Assembly (NCBI GenBank): GCA_030544215.1
Contig: JARZZO010000009.1
Coordinates: forward strand, 51,083,129-51,147,128
Origin: Zantedeschia hybrid cultivar
Taxonomy: Eukaryota > Streptophyta > Magnoliopsida > Alismatales > Araceae
Direction of reading: 5' to 3'
Length of the DNA: 64,000 nt
Both the position numbers and the translations under genes were made by a program. The notes under the pieces were generated by a model. The model was not told the origin of the DNA, searched no databases, and saw only the letters and a list, made by a program, of their open reading frames with translations. The first letter of the stretch is position 1, and each line of letters opens with the position of its first letter. Shown here one piece after another: positions 10,685 to 20,988 of this stretch.

Positions 10685-12225
10685 TGTTGGATTCTCGGGT
10701 TTCTCCGGATCTCACGTGTAGTGGAAAATAAAATAAAAATACGGAAATCCGTTCCCGTTTCGAAAAACTAAAAAATTACGATTATCGGATAATCGATTCT
10801 CACCATGTGCGGATTCGAATCCGCAACCGTTCGGTTCCATCGGTGCGAGACCGCAAGCCGCGCAAGCGCCCGGCCTCTAGCGAAGTCCACGCGATCCTCC
10901 TTGCTACAGATATCCTCACGTTCCTCGTTCTTCGCAGCCCACGAAACCTCCGCCGGTCGCCGCAACGCGCGGACGATTTCCCGTCGAACGGGATTCGGAG
11001 AAGCGGCGGAGCAGATCTGGATCTGCCTGGACGCCAGAGAAGGACAAAAACTGAGGAGGGGCGGCTAGGGTTAGCAGCAGCTTGGCCTGCTTAGCCCGTT
11101 CGCTATGTTTTATACTAACCGCGCGGTTTTTCATAAAAACCCCCAGTTTATAAAAAACCCACTTATTTATCTATCGCCTTGAGAATCATTTGCGTGTGAC
11201 CCTCTAGGCCCAAGTACCAGTCCAGTTAATGGCCCAACAAGCCCAGTGACTCGTCACTGGCTTTATTAATTAATTAATAACCCTTTATTAATCAATTAAT
11301 CAATCGAATTGATGTCGCACATCGAATTCGACCGGGCCTCCGATCACGTTGGGTGCCAAGCAACACCGCGTGAACCCGGAAGGTATCGGGGTTAAGTAAC
11401 CCACTCTTGGAACCTTTCCACCGATAGTTACCACGTGGATATAATCCTTCATTCGTACAATGCTCTCGAGTCAACTCAGGGTATGGCGAGCTGTCAAACC
11501 CTAATTGGTCGACTCACTTGGATTGGATGCCGCTGATGAATATCGAAAAACTCCTTTCCCGATATTATCGTCCGCCCTGGCTAGGGACTTCCGCGCATCC
11601 TTCCTAGAGCATTCTCTCTCTAAGTACAGAGAGCGAATGATTCCTTATTGACACACAATTCCCTTCGACTGTATTCCGCTGTATCCAATCCTTGGCATTT
11701 TAGAATCCCATGGCTAGAGATTCGTAAACCAAGGTCATAGCATAGAAGTCCACCGACAAGGTGTCCTTAGTGTCTCAAGTCCGAGGACCATCCATGCAAC
11801 TACGCAACAGAATCAAGCTGGTTGACAGTGAGGTACAATATCATCCAACGATTCAGGCGGATCAGTTCAGTGAACTCATTCTCTAATGAGCACCTACAGA
11901 TTCACCTTAGTGTCTCCACATAAGTGACTTATGAGATCAGTCACCCTCATCATATGAGCAGGAGTAATCTGTACTAGTCTAACCAGATATCCGATGTCCT
12001 TCTCGGATATCCTCTGACTATGAACGATTAAGAATATGTGTGTTTAAGTGATCAGTCTCATTAGTATGATCTCATCATAATCTGATCACTATAGCACATA
12101 TTCACGGACTTCATTATGAAACGATAATTAATGCGATTTACACATAATGAATATTATGCCATTATATTAATAAATGAACGAGATTTACATAGTCAGATTG
12201 GCTTGTAGGCCACCTAAAACTAACA
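10685..12225 (-). repeat. 5' LTR of Copia-1
   Basis: 1541 bp, running TGTTGG to CTAACA on the plus strand, with TSD ACTTG after it at 12226-12230. A TATA box (TATAAAA on the minus strand, 11108-11114) lies about 420 bp from the primer site, so transcription probably starts near 11080 and the R-U5 portion is about 400 bp. Confidence 0.92.
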
Positions 12226-12230
12226 ACTTG

Positions 12231-12778
12231 AACTCCTACTTGCTCCTCGCCGCCGATTTGCTACACTTCAAGCCGCCGTCGGTATCACCGTGGACGCCGT
12301 TACTCCATCGAGGACGTCGGCCGCCGTCCGGAGAACAAGGTGCCACGGAGGAGATGGTGGTGATAGTGGTAAGAGGTGGGCGGATATTGGAGTGGTGGAA
12401 GAGGAAGAATGGGAGGGAAAGAGGAAGATAAATGGAGGGTTCGGAGAGAGGGAGGAGAGAGAGAGGAAAGGAGAGAATAAGAGAAAGGAAGGAGGGCTCG
12501 GGGCGTCAATCTGAAACACCCTAACTCGCGTCATTCCCAGGCGACGCCATTTAGTCGACAGGACGGGCTCGTACACTCGTAGATGTCTAAATCGCGTTGT
12601 CCACGCAAGATGCCATTAAAACGACAAGACCGGGGCCATACACACGCACCCCAACGCCTGCCCACGTGGCACCCCGCATGGCTCCTAATGGCATCCCCCT
12701 AGGCCCACAAGTGCTTAAACCAAGGGGTCCAACACCAAAACCAACCCAATAACTAGATCCGAAACTACAATCCTTGTA
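12231..12778 (-). mobile_element. Gypsy solo LTR, second half
   Basis: The continuation of the LTR begun at 1428, resuming after the duplicated ACTTG. It holds the purine-rich strand of the pyrimidine-rich block of the 15089 LTR (12380-12500), dyads at 12521-12554 and 12587-12620, and a CACGTG at 12663-12668. It ends in CCTTGTA, a one-base variant of the expected CCTTACA end. Reading frames in the purine-rich block are low complexity and not credible genes. Confidence 0.7.
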
Positions 12779-12783
12779 GTCTT

Positions 12784-14124
12784 AGCTATCCAAGGCATCG
12801 GATGGCCAGCATGTTGGCCTTCAAGGACCCTAAGTCTGGGTTCCTTGTAGTTAGGTCTTCAGATGACGGGTGACTTATAGGGGTCCATTCTCCATCGTCC
12901 AATGTCCATTTGACCTGAAAATTTGACAAAAATTTCATGCCCATAAAATTTAATTTTTTTTGAATTTTTGAATTATTTTTCCATAGGTATTTTGTCCACC
13001 TATGTAATCTATCCTAACAGATTTTGTTAACTGAACTTGTAAACATCCGTTATCGATTTATTCATGTCCAAATCACACAACTTTGTGGAGACCTTTTGCA
13101 TGATGTTATTACCTCATATGTAAAATTTGGAATTTTTATAATATCATTTGATATTGAATTCAAGTTCTTTGTAAGTCATTTAAGTACACCAAGTTTGATT
13201 TCTCGGATCTACTGTGGTAAATTGAAACTATGTCAAATCAACCCAAAAATTGATCAAGCTTTACAAAAACCTTTGTCATGATCATTCAAGCCTATTAATC
13301 AAGTTTATTTAAATTATAAATCCATTTAACTAGTATCTTGTTCATTTTTGCAATTTTTTCTTTGAATATTTGATATACCTATTGGAAAATGAAATGCATT
13401 CTAAACATTATCAAAAATTTCTTGTAGTATAAAACAAATGTTGACGCCATTGGAAAATGTCCTTTCTATAGTTTCATAGAAATTGCTCAGTTTGCCTTTA
13501 ACTGACTTGGTTTCACTTAATTTGACTTGATTTTAGTATTATATATGTTTACTACTATTCATTAACTGAAATCACATAAACATGATCACTTGTAATCACT
13601 ATAATATATGCGCCACACATGTGAGATGTTTGTTTGACAAGCTACCATAACAGGGTTTTGGGTTGTAATATCTAGCATTTTCATAATAATATATAATCAT
13701 ACTTAGTTTAACAGAGTCCCACTTAGATTAATTAGAAGAGCCCATTAGTTTAAATAAATAGATGTAGTTAGTCCATTAACTTAGAAAGAATTCTGCTTGG
13801 ATACCCAGGATAGTGAGTCAAAAAAAATGTGATCACTTTGGGTATAGAACCCAAAAAAGTGCATGGTTGATATCTGTGGAAAGAGCATTCGAAAATCTAC
13901 AACTTTGTAGAAGACCATTTTTGTTGGTTCAATCGTATAGTAAGATGAAAAATTCAATTTTCAGTTATGAAAGGTAGGACTACGTGAATAGAAGTTTAGT
14001 TGGACAAGGATTCTTGTTGTTCTTTGAAGGAGAAGTTAATATATGGAAACCCCGATGTAAAAGGGGATGTGGAGGTCGATCAGGGTTAGAATTCAAAGTA
14101 GGCAGTATCTATAGAGGCCTTGAT
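12784..14124. other. Non-coding AT-rich region, LTR-like
   Basis: Low-GC DNA with no convincing reading frame. About 13700-14124 resembles 470-920 loosely, and it continues into 33128 once the nested insertion is removed. Most likely part of the same old LTR-type repeat as 1-1427. The rest holds nothing I recognise. Confidence 0.35.
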
Positions 14125-14822
14125 TGTTAGTCTTAGGTGGCCTACAAGCCAATATGACTTTGTAATCTCGTTCATTTATTAAAATAATGGCATTATTTCA
14201 TTATGTGTAAATTTCTATTATTATCGTCTCATAATGAAATCCGTGAATATATGCGATAGTGATCAGATTATGATGAGATCATACTAGTGAGACTAATCAC
14301 TTAAACACACATATTCTTAATAGTTCCTAGTCGGAGGATACGCAAGAAGGACATCGGATATCCGGTTAGACTAGTATAGATTACTCTTGCTCATACGATG
14401 AGGGTGACTGATCTCATAGTCACTTGTGTAAAGACACTAAGGTGAATCTGTAGGTGCTCATTAAAGAATGAGTTCACTGAACTGATTTGAATGAATCATT
14501 GGATGATATAGTACCTTATTGTCAACCAGCTAGATTCTATTGTGGCAGTTGCGTGGATAGTCCTCAGACCTAAGATACCAAGGACACCTTGTCGATGGAC
14601 TTCTGTGTTTTGACCTTGGTTTACGAATCTCTAACCACAGGATTTTAAACAGCTAAGGATCGGGTACAGCAGAATACCGTCGAAAAAAATTGAGTGTCAA
14701 TAAGGAATCATTCGCTCTCGGTACTTAGAGAGCGAATGCTCTAGGAAGGATGCGCGGAAGTCCCTGGTCAGGGCGGACGATAATATCGGGAAAGGAGTTA
14801 ACCGGTTAGGGTTTGACAATAT
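14125..14822 (+). mobile_element. Angela solo LTR, left half (split by Copia-2)
   Basis: Starts TGTTAGTCTTAGG after TSD TTGAT (14120-14124), in the sense orientation of the Angela LTR. It is cut at 14822 by Copia-2, whose TSD AATAT occupies 14818-14822. It resumes at 32300. Confidence 0.88.
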
Positions 14823-15088
14823 TGTTGGGTTTTCTCGGTTTCTACGGATCGCTCACGCAGCGGAAACTAAAAAAAAAATACAGCGATCCGTTCCCGTTTC
14901 GAAATCTAAAATACAAGATAATCGGAATATCTGTTCTCACCGTGTGCGGATTCGAATCGGCAGCCGTTTGGTTCCATCGGTGTGACACCGCAAGCCGCGC
15001 AAGCGCCCGGCCTCTAGCGAAGTCCACGCGATCCTCCCCGCGACGGATATCCTCGAGTTCCTCGTTCTTTGCAGCCCATGAAGCCTCC

Positions 15089-17623
15089 TGTAAGGACTGA
15101 GGTTTCGGGTTCGTTTTTCGGGTCGGTTTCGGGCCGGATCCCCTGGGTCGGACCCTGTGGGGTCTGGAGAATTTCTTCTGAATGACGTCTACACATTACA
15201 ACGCGTTTCAAACGGCGTCTTGATAGGTGGACGTCATTTAGGCGATTTGCTGTTGCGCCACGTGGACGCCACGTGGGCAGGTTTCGGGCCGCGAGAGTAC
15301 GGCCCCTGTCTTGTCGTCTGAACGGCGTCCATGATGGACGACGCGATTCAGACTGCCACCCTGCGATGTCAGTGTACGGTGCCTGACATGTCAGCTGAAC
15401 GGCGTCCTTGGAGGTCGACGCGTTTCAGACAGCTGTCAGTACGGCCCGTCCTGTCATCTGATAGGCGTCCTTTTCGCTCGACGCGTTTTAGGTAGTTTCT
15501 GATGACCCCCGCGAGCCCTCCTTTCTTTCCCTCATTTCTCACCTTTCACTCTCTCTCCTCTCCCTCTCCGCCTCCTCCGATTTCACTCTTCCCCTTTCCC
15601 TTCCTCTTCTTCCTCTTTCACCACTCCAACGCCTCCTTACCTCTCGCCTCTGCCACCACCACTTCCTTCGCGGCGTTCCATTCTCCGGACGGCGGCCGAC
15701 GTCCCGGGGGAGTGGCGGCGTCCTCGAGGGTACCGACGGCGATCTGCGGTGCGGCGGTTCGGCGACACGGAGCCAGGAGGACTTCAAGTATCCGGTAGGG
15801 GGACGAACCTTGTATGTGCTGCTCGTGTTTTCTTAAGCATGATGTGAGGTGTTTTGGGCTAGAATGAGCATGTTTAGGGGGTTTTCTTGTGGGAATAGCC
15901 GTGCTTGTGATCGTGGTTTCGTAGCATGTTGTGGTGGATGAACTTCTCTTCCTCCCCCTTTCCGTTTTGGGGCTTTTTCGGGGCATTTGGGGTTAAGGGA
16001 GAAACCCTCGGTTCGAACCAGGGAACCAGGTTTCTGGCGCTAAACGGCGTCGTGCCTGGTCGACGCCTTTTAGAAGAACGTCAGGGCAGTACGACGCGTT
16101 TTAGGGCAGAAACCTCCCATGTTCGAGGTTTCGCAGGTTAGGGGTTCTGGCGCTAAATGACGTCATGGGTGGTCGACGCCTTTTAGAAGGACGTCGGGAC
16201 ACCATGACGCCATTTAGGCAGGAAATCACCCCGACTGTGGGTCCGTCAGCTCGGGATTTTGGGACTAAAAGACGTCATGGATGGGCGACGCGATTTGAAT
16301 AAGCGTCGGGTAACCATGACGCCTTTTAAGGCAGAAATCTCCTGATTAATGTTTTCTGGAATTCCTGGATTTTCGGTGTGAATGGCGTCTGAGGACGTCG
16401 ACGCGTTTCAAAAGGCGACCGCTGGTGTCGATGCCTTTTAGGCCAGATTCCCGTGGCCTCTGTTTTATGAACTAGTTTAGGGAACTTGAATGGCGTCGGC
16501 CACGGGCGACGCGATTCAGGACAGAACAACATTAATTCATGCCAGTAAAATGTATTCATACTGCTAGATAGTTGGTTAGTGCATGCTTTAGTATACTTGG
16601 TTTCTTCATGACCGGATGGCACTGCGTTGTGTGTAGTGCGATCGCGGGCTTTTCACGTGATCGGATCGTACCGTGCCGGGTTTTGGTGTTTTGAGTTACT
16701 GTGGACCTGGAGTGACATTGTAGCGCTTTATCACCCTGTGCTGGTGGGGGCGTGAGCACAACGCCGGTGGGGGCGTGGGCGGGGTGACGCCTAGTGAGAG
16801 AGGGTCACCTGGTGAACCCTGGGGTCAGCTAGTACCGGTGTCGGAGTGGTACATTCGGAGAGTCACTCGTGCTGAGGGAAGGAGTAACCACCTGAGCCAG
16901 TTGGGCCGGAGTAGCTAGCGTGCTATCCGAGGGGTTACTGTTTGGTCTCAGCGGGTCGGTGTTTCCTACTTGTGCTTGTGTGGACGGTGTTTCCCACTTA
17001 CAGCTGTGTGGTTGGTGTTTCCCACTTTCGGAGGAGTGGTTGACGTGTTTTACCGAGACGGGAGTTGTAGGCTCCTTGATAGAATGATTTTAGAAATATG
17101 CATGTTACATTCCGAAGGCACATGATTCATATCGAGGTTTTAAGAGTAGTGTGTTACAGCTTTACTTGCCTTATTATCTGTATCTCTGCTACTGCACTTG
17201 TGGGTGTGTGTGTGGGAGGCAGGGGATCGGATGATCCCTACTGAGCCCAATTTTGGTGTGGCTCACTCCCTGCGTTTTCAGGTGTAGACCTTGTGGCGTG
17301 TGGCGGCGCGTGGTGTTCTCCTTGGTGTGCGGACCAGCAGCTATCTTAGTTCCCGGAGTATGCCCCGATGTTGTTGTACTTTATTTCTGCCTGTACTTAA
17401 TTAATTTGTTGGACATGTAATTATTGTTGGACTGTGTACGGACTCTATTATTTTACCTCCTGCGCACTGTACCTCCTTGTAGTCCGTGTTAATGTTATAT
17501 TTAATCTTGTTTAACGCTTACTCCTCCAGATGTGTGTATAAGATCCGGGTGTGAACCTACAGTTAATGGGCCGACATCCATTTAGTGACCGGGTCTCTGG
17601 TCATAGGATGGCGGGTCGTTACA
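15089..17623 (+). repeat. 5' LTR of the nested Gypsy
   Basis: 2535 bp, TGTAAGG to GTTACA. It contains the 14-copy dyad array (15178-16519), two CACGTG G-boxes 11 bp apart (15259-15264, 15270-15275), a TGACGTCA palindrome (16158-16165), and a pyrimidine-rich block (15525-15640). The 98-codon frame across the pyrimidine block is low complexity and not counted as a gene. Confidence 0.92.
15178..16519. repeat. 14-copy array of 34-bp dyads in the 5' LTR
   Basis: Members start at 15178, 15208, 15318, 15395, 15458, 16040, 16071, 16153, 16184, 16265, 16296, 16378, 16408 and 16486; each spans 34 bp. Left arm near CTAAACGGCGTC, spacer exactly ten bases of varying sequence, right arm near GACGCCTTTTAG. 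Five pairs overlap by 3-4 bases, and the last group recurs about every 112 bp. Copies whose left arm starts TGAA usually end TTCA; those starting TAAA usually end TTTA. Confidence 0.9.
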
Positions 17624-17624
17624 G

Positions 17625-17637
17625 TTGGTATCAGAGC
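17625..17637 (+). promoter_or_regulatory. Primer-binding site of the nested Gypsy
   Basis: TTGGTATCAGAGC lies one base after the LTR end. It contains TGGTATCAGAGC, complementary to the 3' end of initiator methionyl-tRNA, as in chromovirus-type Gypsy elements. Confidence 0.8.
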
Positions 17638-17777
17638 ATAGTCTGGCCGAGTAAGTGGTAAACTGGGTTAGATATCGTAGTCCAACAATAAGTACGAGTC
17701 TGTACAGGCGATGGCTGCTGGTGTAGAGTGATAGGTTTTGACGTGTTTGTGTTGATTTTCGCGTTCATGAGGTAGTG

Positions 17778-18818
17778 ATGGCGCCGAGGAAGAGAGTTTC
17801 GTTGGCTCGTGGTACGAGATCAGACGATGGTAGTTCGGGGGCAGAAGGGCATAATGTGGATCGTTTCGTGGAGGCTATGATTGGAGCTATGGGTAGATAC
17901 CAGCAGGGAGACGGTAGCGAGGGATCCAATTCTCGAGTTGACCAATTTACGGTGTTAGAGCGGTTTTTGAGGTCGGAGAACCCTTCTTTCACAGGTCGAC
18001 CAGTCCCAGACCAGGCAGCTCGTTGGATTAAGGAAGTGGAGAAGGCGTTTGATGTTCTCGAATGTGCTGAGAATGACAAGACCTTGTTGGCAACCTATTT
18101 GTTGAAGGATAATGCATATGAATGGTGGGTTACCATCAAGACAAGGATGTTTGCAAATAGATCTTTGAGAGAGATCCCTTGGGAGGCATTTGTGAGAGAG
18201 TTTAGTGGACAGTACTTTCCGAGGCACGTCCAGGAGACCAAGGAAAGAGAGTTTATGGAATTGGTGCAAAATGACATGTCAGTTTTAGATTACCATGCGA
18301 AGTTTGTGGCTCTTGGAGGATTCGTTCCACACTTATCTGAGCAGGAGAGATATAGAACCGAGAGATTTGTAGATGGACTCCGATATGATCTAAGGACAAT
18401 GGTGGCACCTCAGGGTTGTAGAGATCTGGCGTCAGCGGTTCGATGCGCGGCAGCAGTGGAGACTCAATTTCAGCAAATGGCAAAAGAGTTGGAGCGATCG
18501 GTACGAGGGAAGCAGCAAGGCAAGAGCAAATCAACGGTCCTTTCGTCAGGCGGTTCGAGTTCCTTTGAGTTCGGGTCCCAAGGGACGTCACGTGATGAAG
18601 ATGAGGACGGTTCGGCCCAACAAATGCAGACTGAGGCTAGCAGGCAGCAGGGAAAGAGTCATGATGCGGCAGATTATTGTCCCCGTTGTAGTAGGTATCA
18701 CGGTAACCGGGCATGTTCATTGGTCGCTGGTAGCTGTTTTGGCTGTGGCAGGAGGGGACATCTCGTGAGGAACTGTCCCCAGAAAAGTAAGACGAGTCGG
18801 GGGCCGAGTGGTCAGTAG
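17778..18818 (+). CDS. Gypsy Gag (capsid plus zinc knuckle)
   Basis: An intact 346-residue Gag, starting MAPRKRVSLARG and ending at a TAG just after the zinc knuckle. The capsid-type retrotransposon Gag domain covers about residues 55-235, with the family signatures YEWWVTIK, FVREFSGQYFP and EFMELVQNDMSVLDYHAKF. A basic, Gln/Ser-rich linker leads to a CCHC knuckle, CFGCGRRGHLVRNC, near residue 325. The protein would assemble the cytoplasmic particle and bind genomic RNA. It is the only intact frame in the element: the stop comes before any protease, so Gag is not fused to Pol. It may have been kept by selection on transposition, or may simply be too young to have decayed. Confidence 0.85.
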   Translation: MAPRKRVSLARGTRSDDGSSGAEGHNVDRFVEAMIGAMGRYQQGDGSEGSNSRVDQFTVLERFLRSENPSFTGRPVPDQAARWIKEVEKAFDVLECAENDKTLLATYLLKDNAYEWWVTIKTRMFANRSLREIPWEAFVREFSGQYFPRHVQETKEREFMELVQNDMSVLDYHAKFVALGGFVPHLSEQERYRTERFVDGLRYDLRTMVAPQGCRDLASAVRCAAAVETQFQQMAKELERSVRGKQQGKSKSTVLSSGGSSSFEFGSQGTSRDEDEDGSAQQMQTEASRQQGKSHDAADYCPRCSRYHGNRACSLVAGSCFGCGRRGHLVRNCPQKSKTSRGPSGQ

Positions 18819-20770
18819 GAGCCCGGTACCTTATGTAGTGTTGTATGCCCTTTTTGTGGAGATCCGAGGTGCGGGGATAGATGAACACTCTTATCTTGTC
18901 TTATGAGGTAGTGGTTGTGAACTCTTATGGCACTCTCTATGTATTTTGAGTCGTGGAGATGATTTGGTATTGTAATGTGTACCTTGTAAGGTTGTTATAT
19001 TATGATGTTGGTCTATCAATTTTGGTGGAATCATGGCTCATAATTAGTTTAGTATTGATTTGATTGATGGATTGTGTGTGGGGGAGCCCCGTGTAAGAGT
19101 GTGATCGTTGAGGGCATTAGCAGGATTTTACCGATGATTGGTCCATGAATTTTTCGATAGCAACCCCCCCTTATTGAGGTTGACTCATAGGGGAGTTCGT
19201 CTCATGTGGACCGAGGAATGTGAGCGGAGTTTCATTAAGTTGAAGACTCGCCTCACTTGGGCTCCAGTGTTGGTACTTCTATCAGGTTCCGGTGGATTTG
19301 TGGGGTATTTAGTTACATCACATCGAGGTTTGGGTGCGTTTCTGATGCAACTTGGTAAGATTGTGGCCTATAGGTAGTGGAAGAAGCTCGAGGAGACTAT
19401 CCATCTATGACTTAGAGTTGGCAGCTGTGGTGTTTGCACTATAGATCTAGAGGCATTATTTGTATGGGGATTATTTGAGCGAACTGTGGAACCTCCCTTT
19501 TGGATTCCACGTGAGGCTGATGGAGCCAGGTTGGCCAGCAGTGTACCATACCGTAATTAAAACTTAGAGGACAGATGCAGAGTTACCGCAGATTCTCCAG
19601 AGTTCAGAGGTGGAATTGTGGGGCAGTAGTACAGTCAGGTTAGAGGTAGACTTTGTGATTTGACCGTGAAGGACGTGCGCAGGTGTCCCTTTTGGAGGCA
19701 TACTGTTCTAGATAAATGATGCTTCCCAGATCGAGTAAAGCGTATCATTGTTGAGGTGGTCCAGTAGGAAGAAGGATAGGACTAATTCTGTGGTTGAGTG
19801 CTTGTATTTTCAGCAGGTTAAAGTGGAATATCAGAGTGGCGCAGCGGTAGCGTGGTTGCAGTCCTTGCCGATCCCGGTGTGGAGACGGGAGCTTGTGACT
19901 TGAGGCATGTATTAGGATTGTTTTATTCCCTGGTGGAGGGAGCGTGATCTGGATTACCATTGAACAGCTGACTACGTCAGTACACTTCCTGGCTATCAAG
20001 AAGGACTGGTCAGTCGGTAAGTTGGCTGAGTTGTTTGTGAGTCGGATCATCTCTTTCTGCGCGATGTGCCCTTATCCATCATGTCGGATCGGGCTTTGAG
20101 GTTTACTTCTTAATTGTGGGAAGAGTCTTTGGAAGACTTTGAGTACGCGGTTAGCCTTCAGCCCGGCCTATCATCCCGAGGCTGATGGGCGGTCAGAGGG
20201 GGGCCATTCGGATTTTAGAGGTTTTGCTCGTGGCATGTTGCCTAGACTGAGGAGGTTCTTGGGAGCAGCATTGGTTTTCAGTGGGGTTTTTGTATACTAT
20301 AGCAGATACCACTCTAGCATTGGCATGGCGCCTTATGAGGCATTGTTTAGATGGCTGTGTCGATCCCTTGTGATCTAATCTGAGATTGGCAAGAGGTAGT
20401 TAGCAGGATCATGGTTGGTATGGCAGGGTGCTTAGGTTGCCAGAGTTGTGCTATCATCGGTAAGAGACCGATTGAGTTTGAAGTTGGAGACCTCGTGTTT
20501 CTCCAAGTCTCGCCCTCTATGGGTGTGAAGAGATTTGAGAAGCAAGGTAAGCTGAGTCCGTGCCGTGCTGGGCCTCTTCCCGTTCTCGCTCGAATCGGGG
20601 AAGATTACCAGCCAGCCTTGCCGTTCAGTCTTGCGGGAGTGCACGATGCGTTTCGTGTTTCGTTGCAGAGGAGTGTTCTGGATCCGCCCCAGGTGTTAGA
20701 ACTTTCAGGACTTGAGGTCGCTGAGGGCTTGTCCTTTCCAGAGTGTCCAGTGCGTTTTGAGAATCACTAG
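18819..20770 (+). pseudogene. Relic of Gypsy pol
   Basis: Only fragments remain, in shifting frames. About 19105-19375 matches the RT C-terminus and RNase H start (LTHRGVRLMWTEECERSF, APVLVLLSGSGGF), but the usual TDAS catalytic Asp reads LVTS. About 19385-19480 continues RNase H (DLELAAVVFAL, then RHYLYG). About 20130-20380 is integrase (FSPAYHPEADG, then YHSSIGMAPYEALF). About 20460-20720 is the integrase C-terminus (FEVGDLVFLQVSP, then GVHDAFRVSLQRSVLDPP). Protease and the RT fingers and palm are absent from the 280 bp between gag and 19100. The internal region is only 3.37 kb. Confidence 0.85.
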
Positions 20771-20971
20771 TGACAGGTCCTCCGGAGCAAGGTTGTATCT
20801 GTGGACTGAGTATTTTGACAGTATCACTCCGGGAGCGAGGCGACCTAGGGGCGCGTGATTGAGATGCTGGGAAGCAGTTCCCTACCCTTTTTGGTAAGTT
20901 CCCATGAGAGTTGGCAGTGGAGGCATTTTTGCCCTCGTTACCTGTAGCAGGCAATTTCGAGGACGAAATTC

Positions 20972-20987
20972 TTTTAAGGGGGGGAGA
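20972..20987 (+). promoter_or_regulatory. Polypurine tract of the nested Gypsy
   Basis: TTTTAAGGGGGGGAGA directly precedes the 3' LTR, following the 'gaggacgaaattc' context common before Gypsy 3' LTRs. Seven consecutive G residues make it a strong plus-strand primer. Confidence 0.85.
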
Positions 20988-20988
20988 A

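Larger units (their letters stand above)
2924..12225 (-). mobile_element. Copia-1: full-length Angela-type Copia LTR retrotransposon, inactive
   Basis: A complete 9.3-kb element on the minus strand. Two 1541-bp LTRs (2924-4464 and 10685-12225) flank a polypurine tract, a polyprotein in the order Gag zinc knuckle, protease, integrase, RT, RNase H, a 2.8-kb leader, and a methionyl-tRNA primer site. The target-site duplication is ACTTG at 2919-2923 and 12226-12230. The domain order is Copia; the long LTRs, the 'PVAMIKSIR' and 'YVDDILLIGND' RT signatures and the overall size fit the Angela/BARE-1 lineage. It sits inside an older Gypsy solo LTR. Two in-frame stops and one frameshift disable the polyprotein, and its LTRs differ at scattered, mostly transition sites. 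Confidence 0.92.

Noticed and set aside
10916..11134. A short frame starting MKNRAVSIK that recurs in several Angela LTRs (also 30934-31203, 47809-48180, 32651-32968, 50456-50830)
   Set aside because: Its ATG lies upstream of the LTR TATA box, the reading frame diverges after about 25 residues between copies, and it is absent as a long frame in 2924-4464. Homology of the LTRs explains it.
12174..12576. Overlapping frames on both strands at 12174-12576
   Set aside because: They span a junction between Copia-1 and the Gypsy LTR and are low-complexity Lys/Glu/Gly or Ser/Pro sequences.
15502..15798. A 98-codon plus-strand frame, repeated at 21402-21698 in the other LTR
   Set aside because: It is Ser/Pro/Phe low complexity from a pyrimidine-rich LTR block. 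Its conservation simply reflects LTR identity.
15178..16519. Recombinase target sites like lox (34 bp, palindromic arms)
   Set aside because: The length coincidence is suggestive, but the arms are variable, the spacer is 10 rather than 8, the copies are clustered, and there is no recombinase gene in the window.
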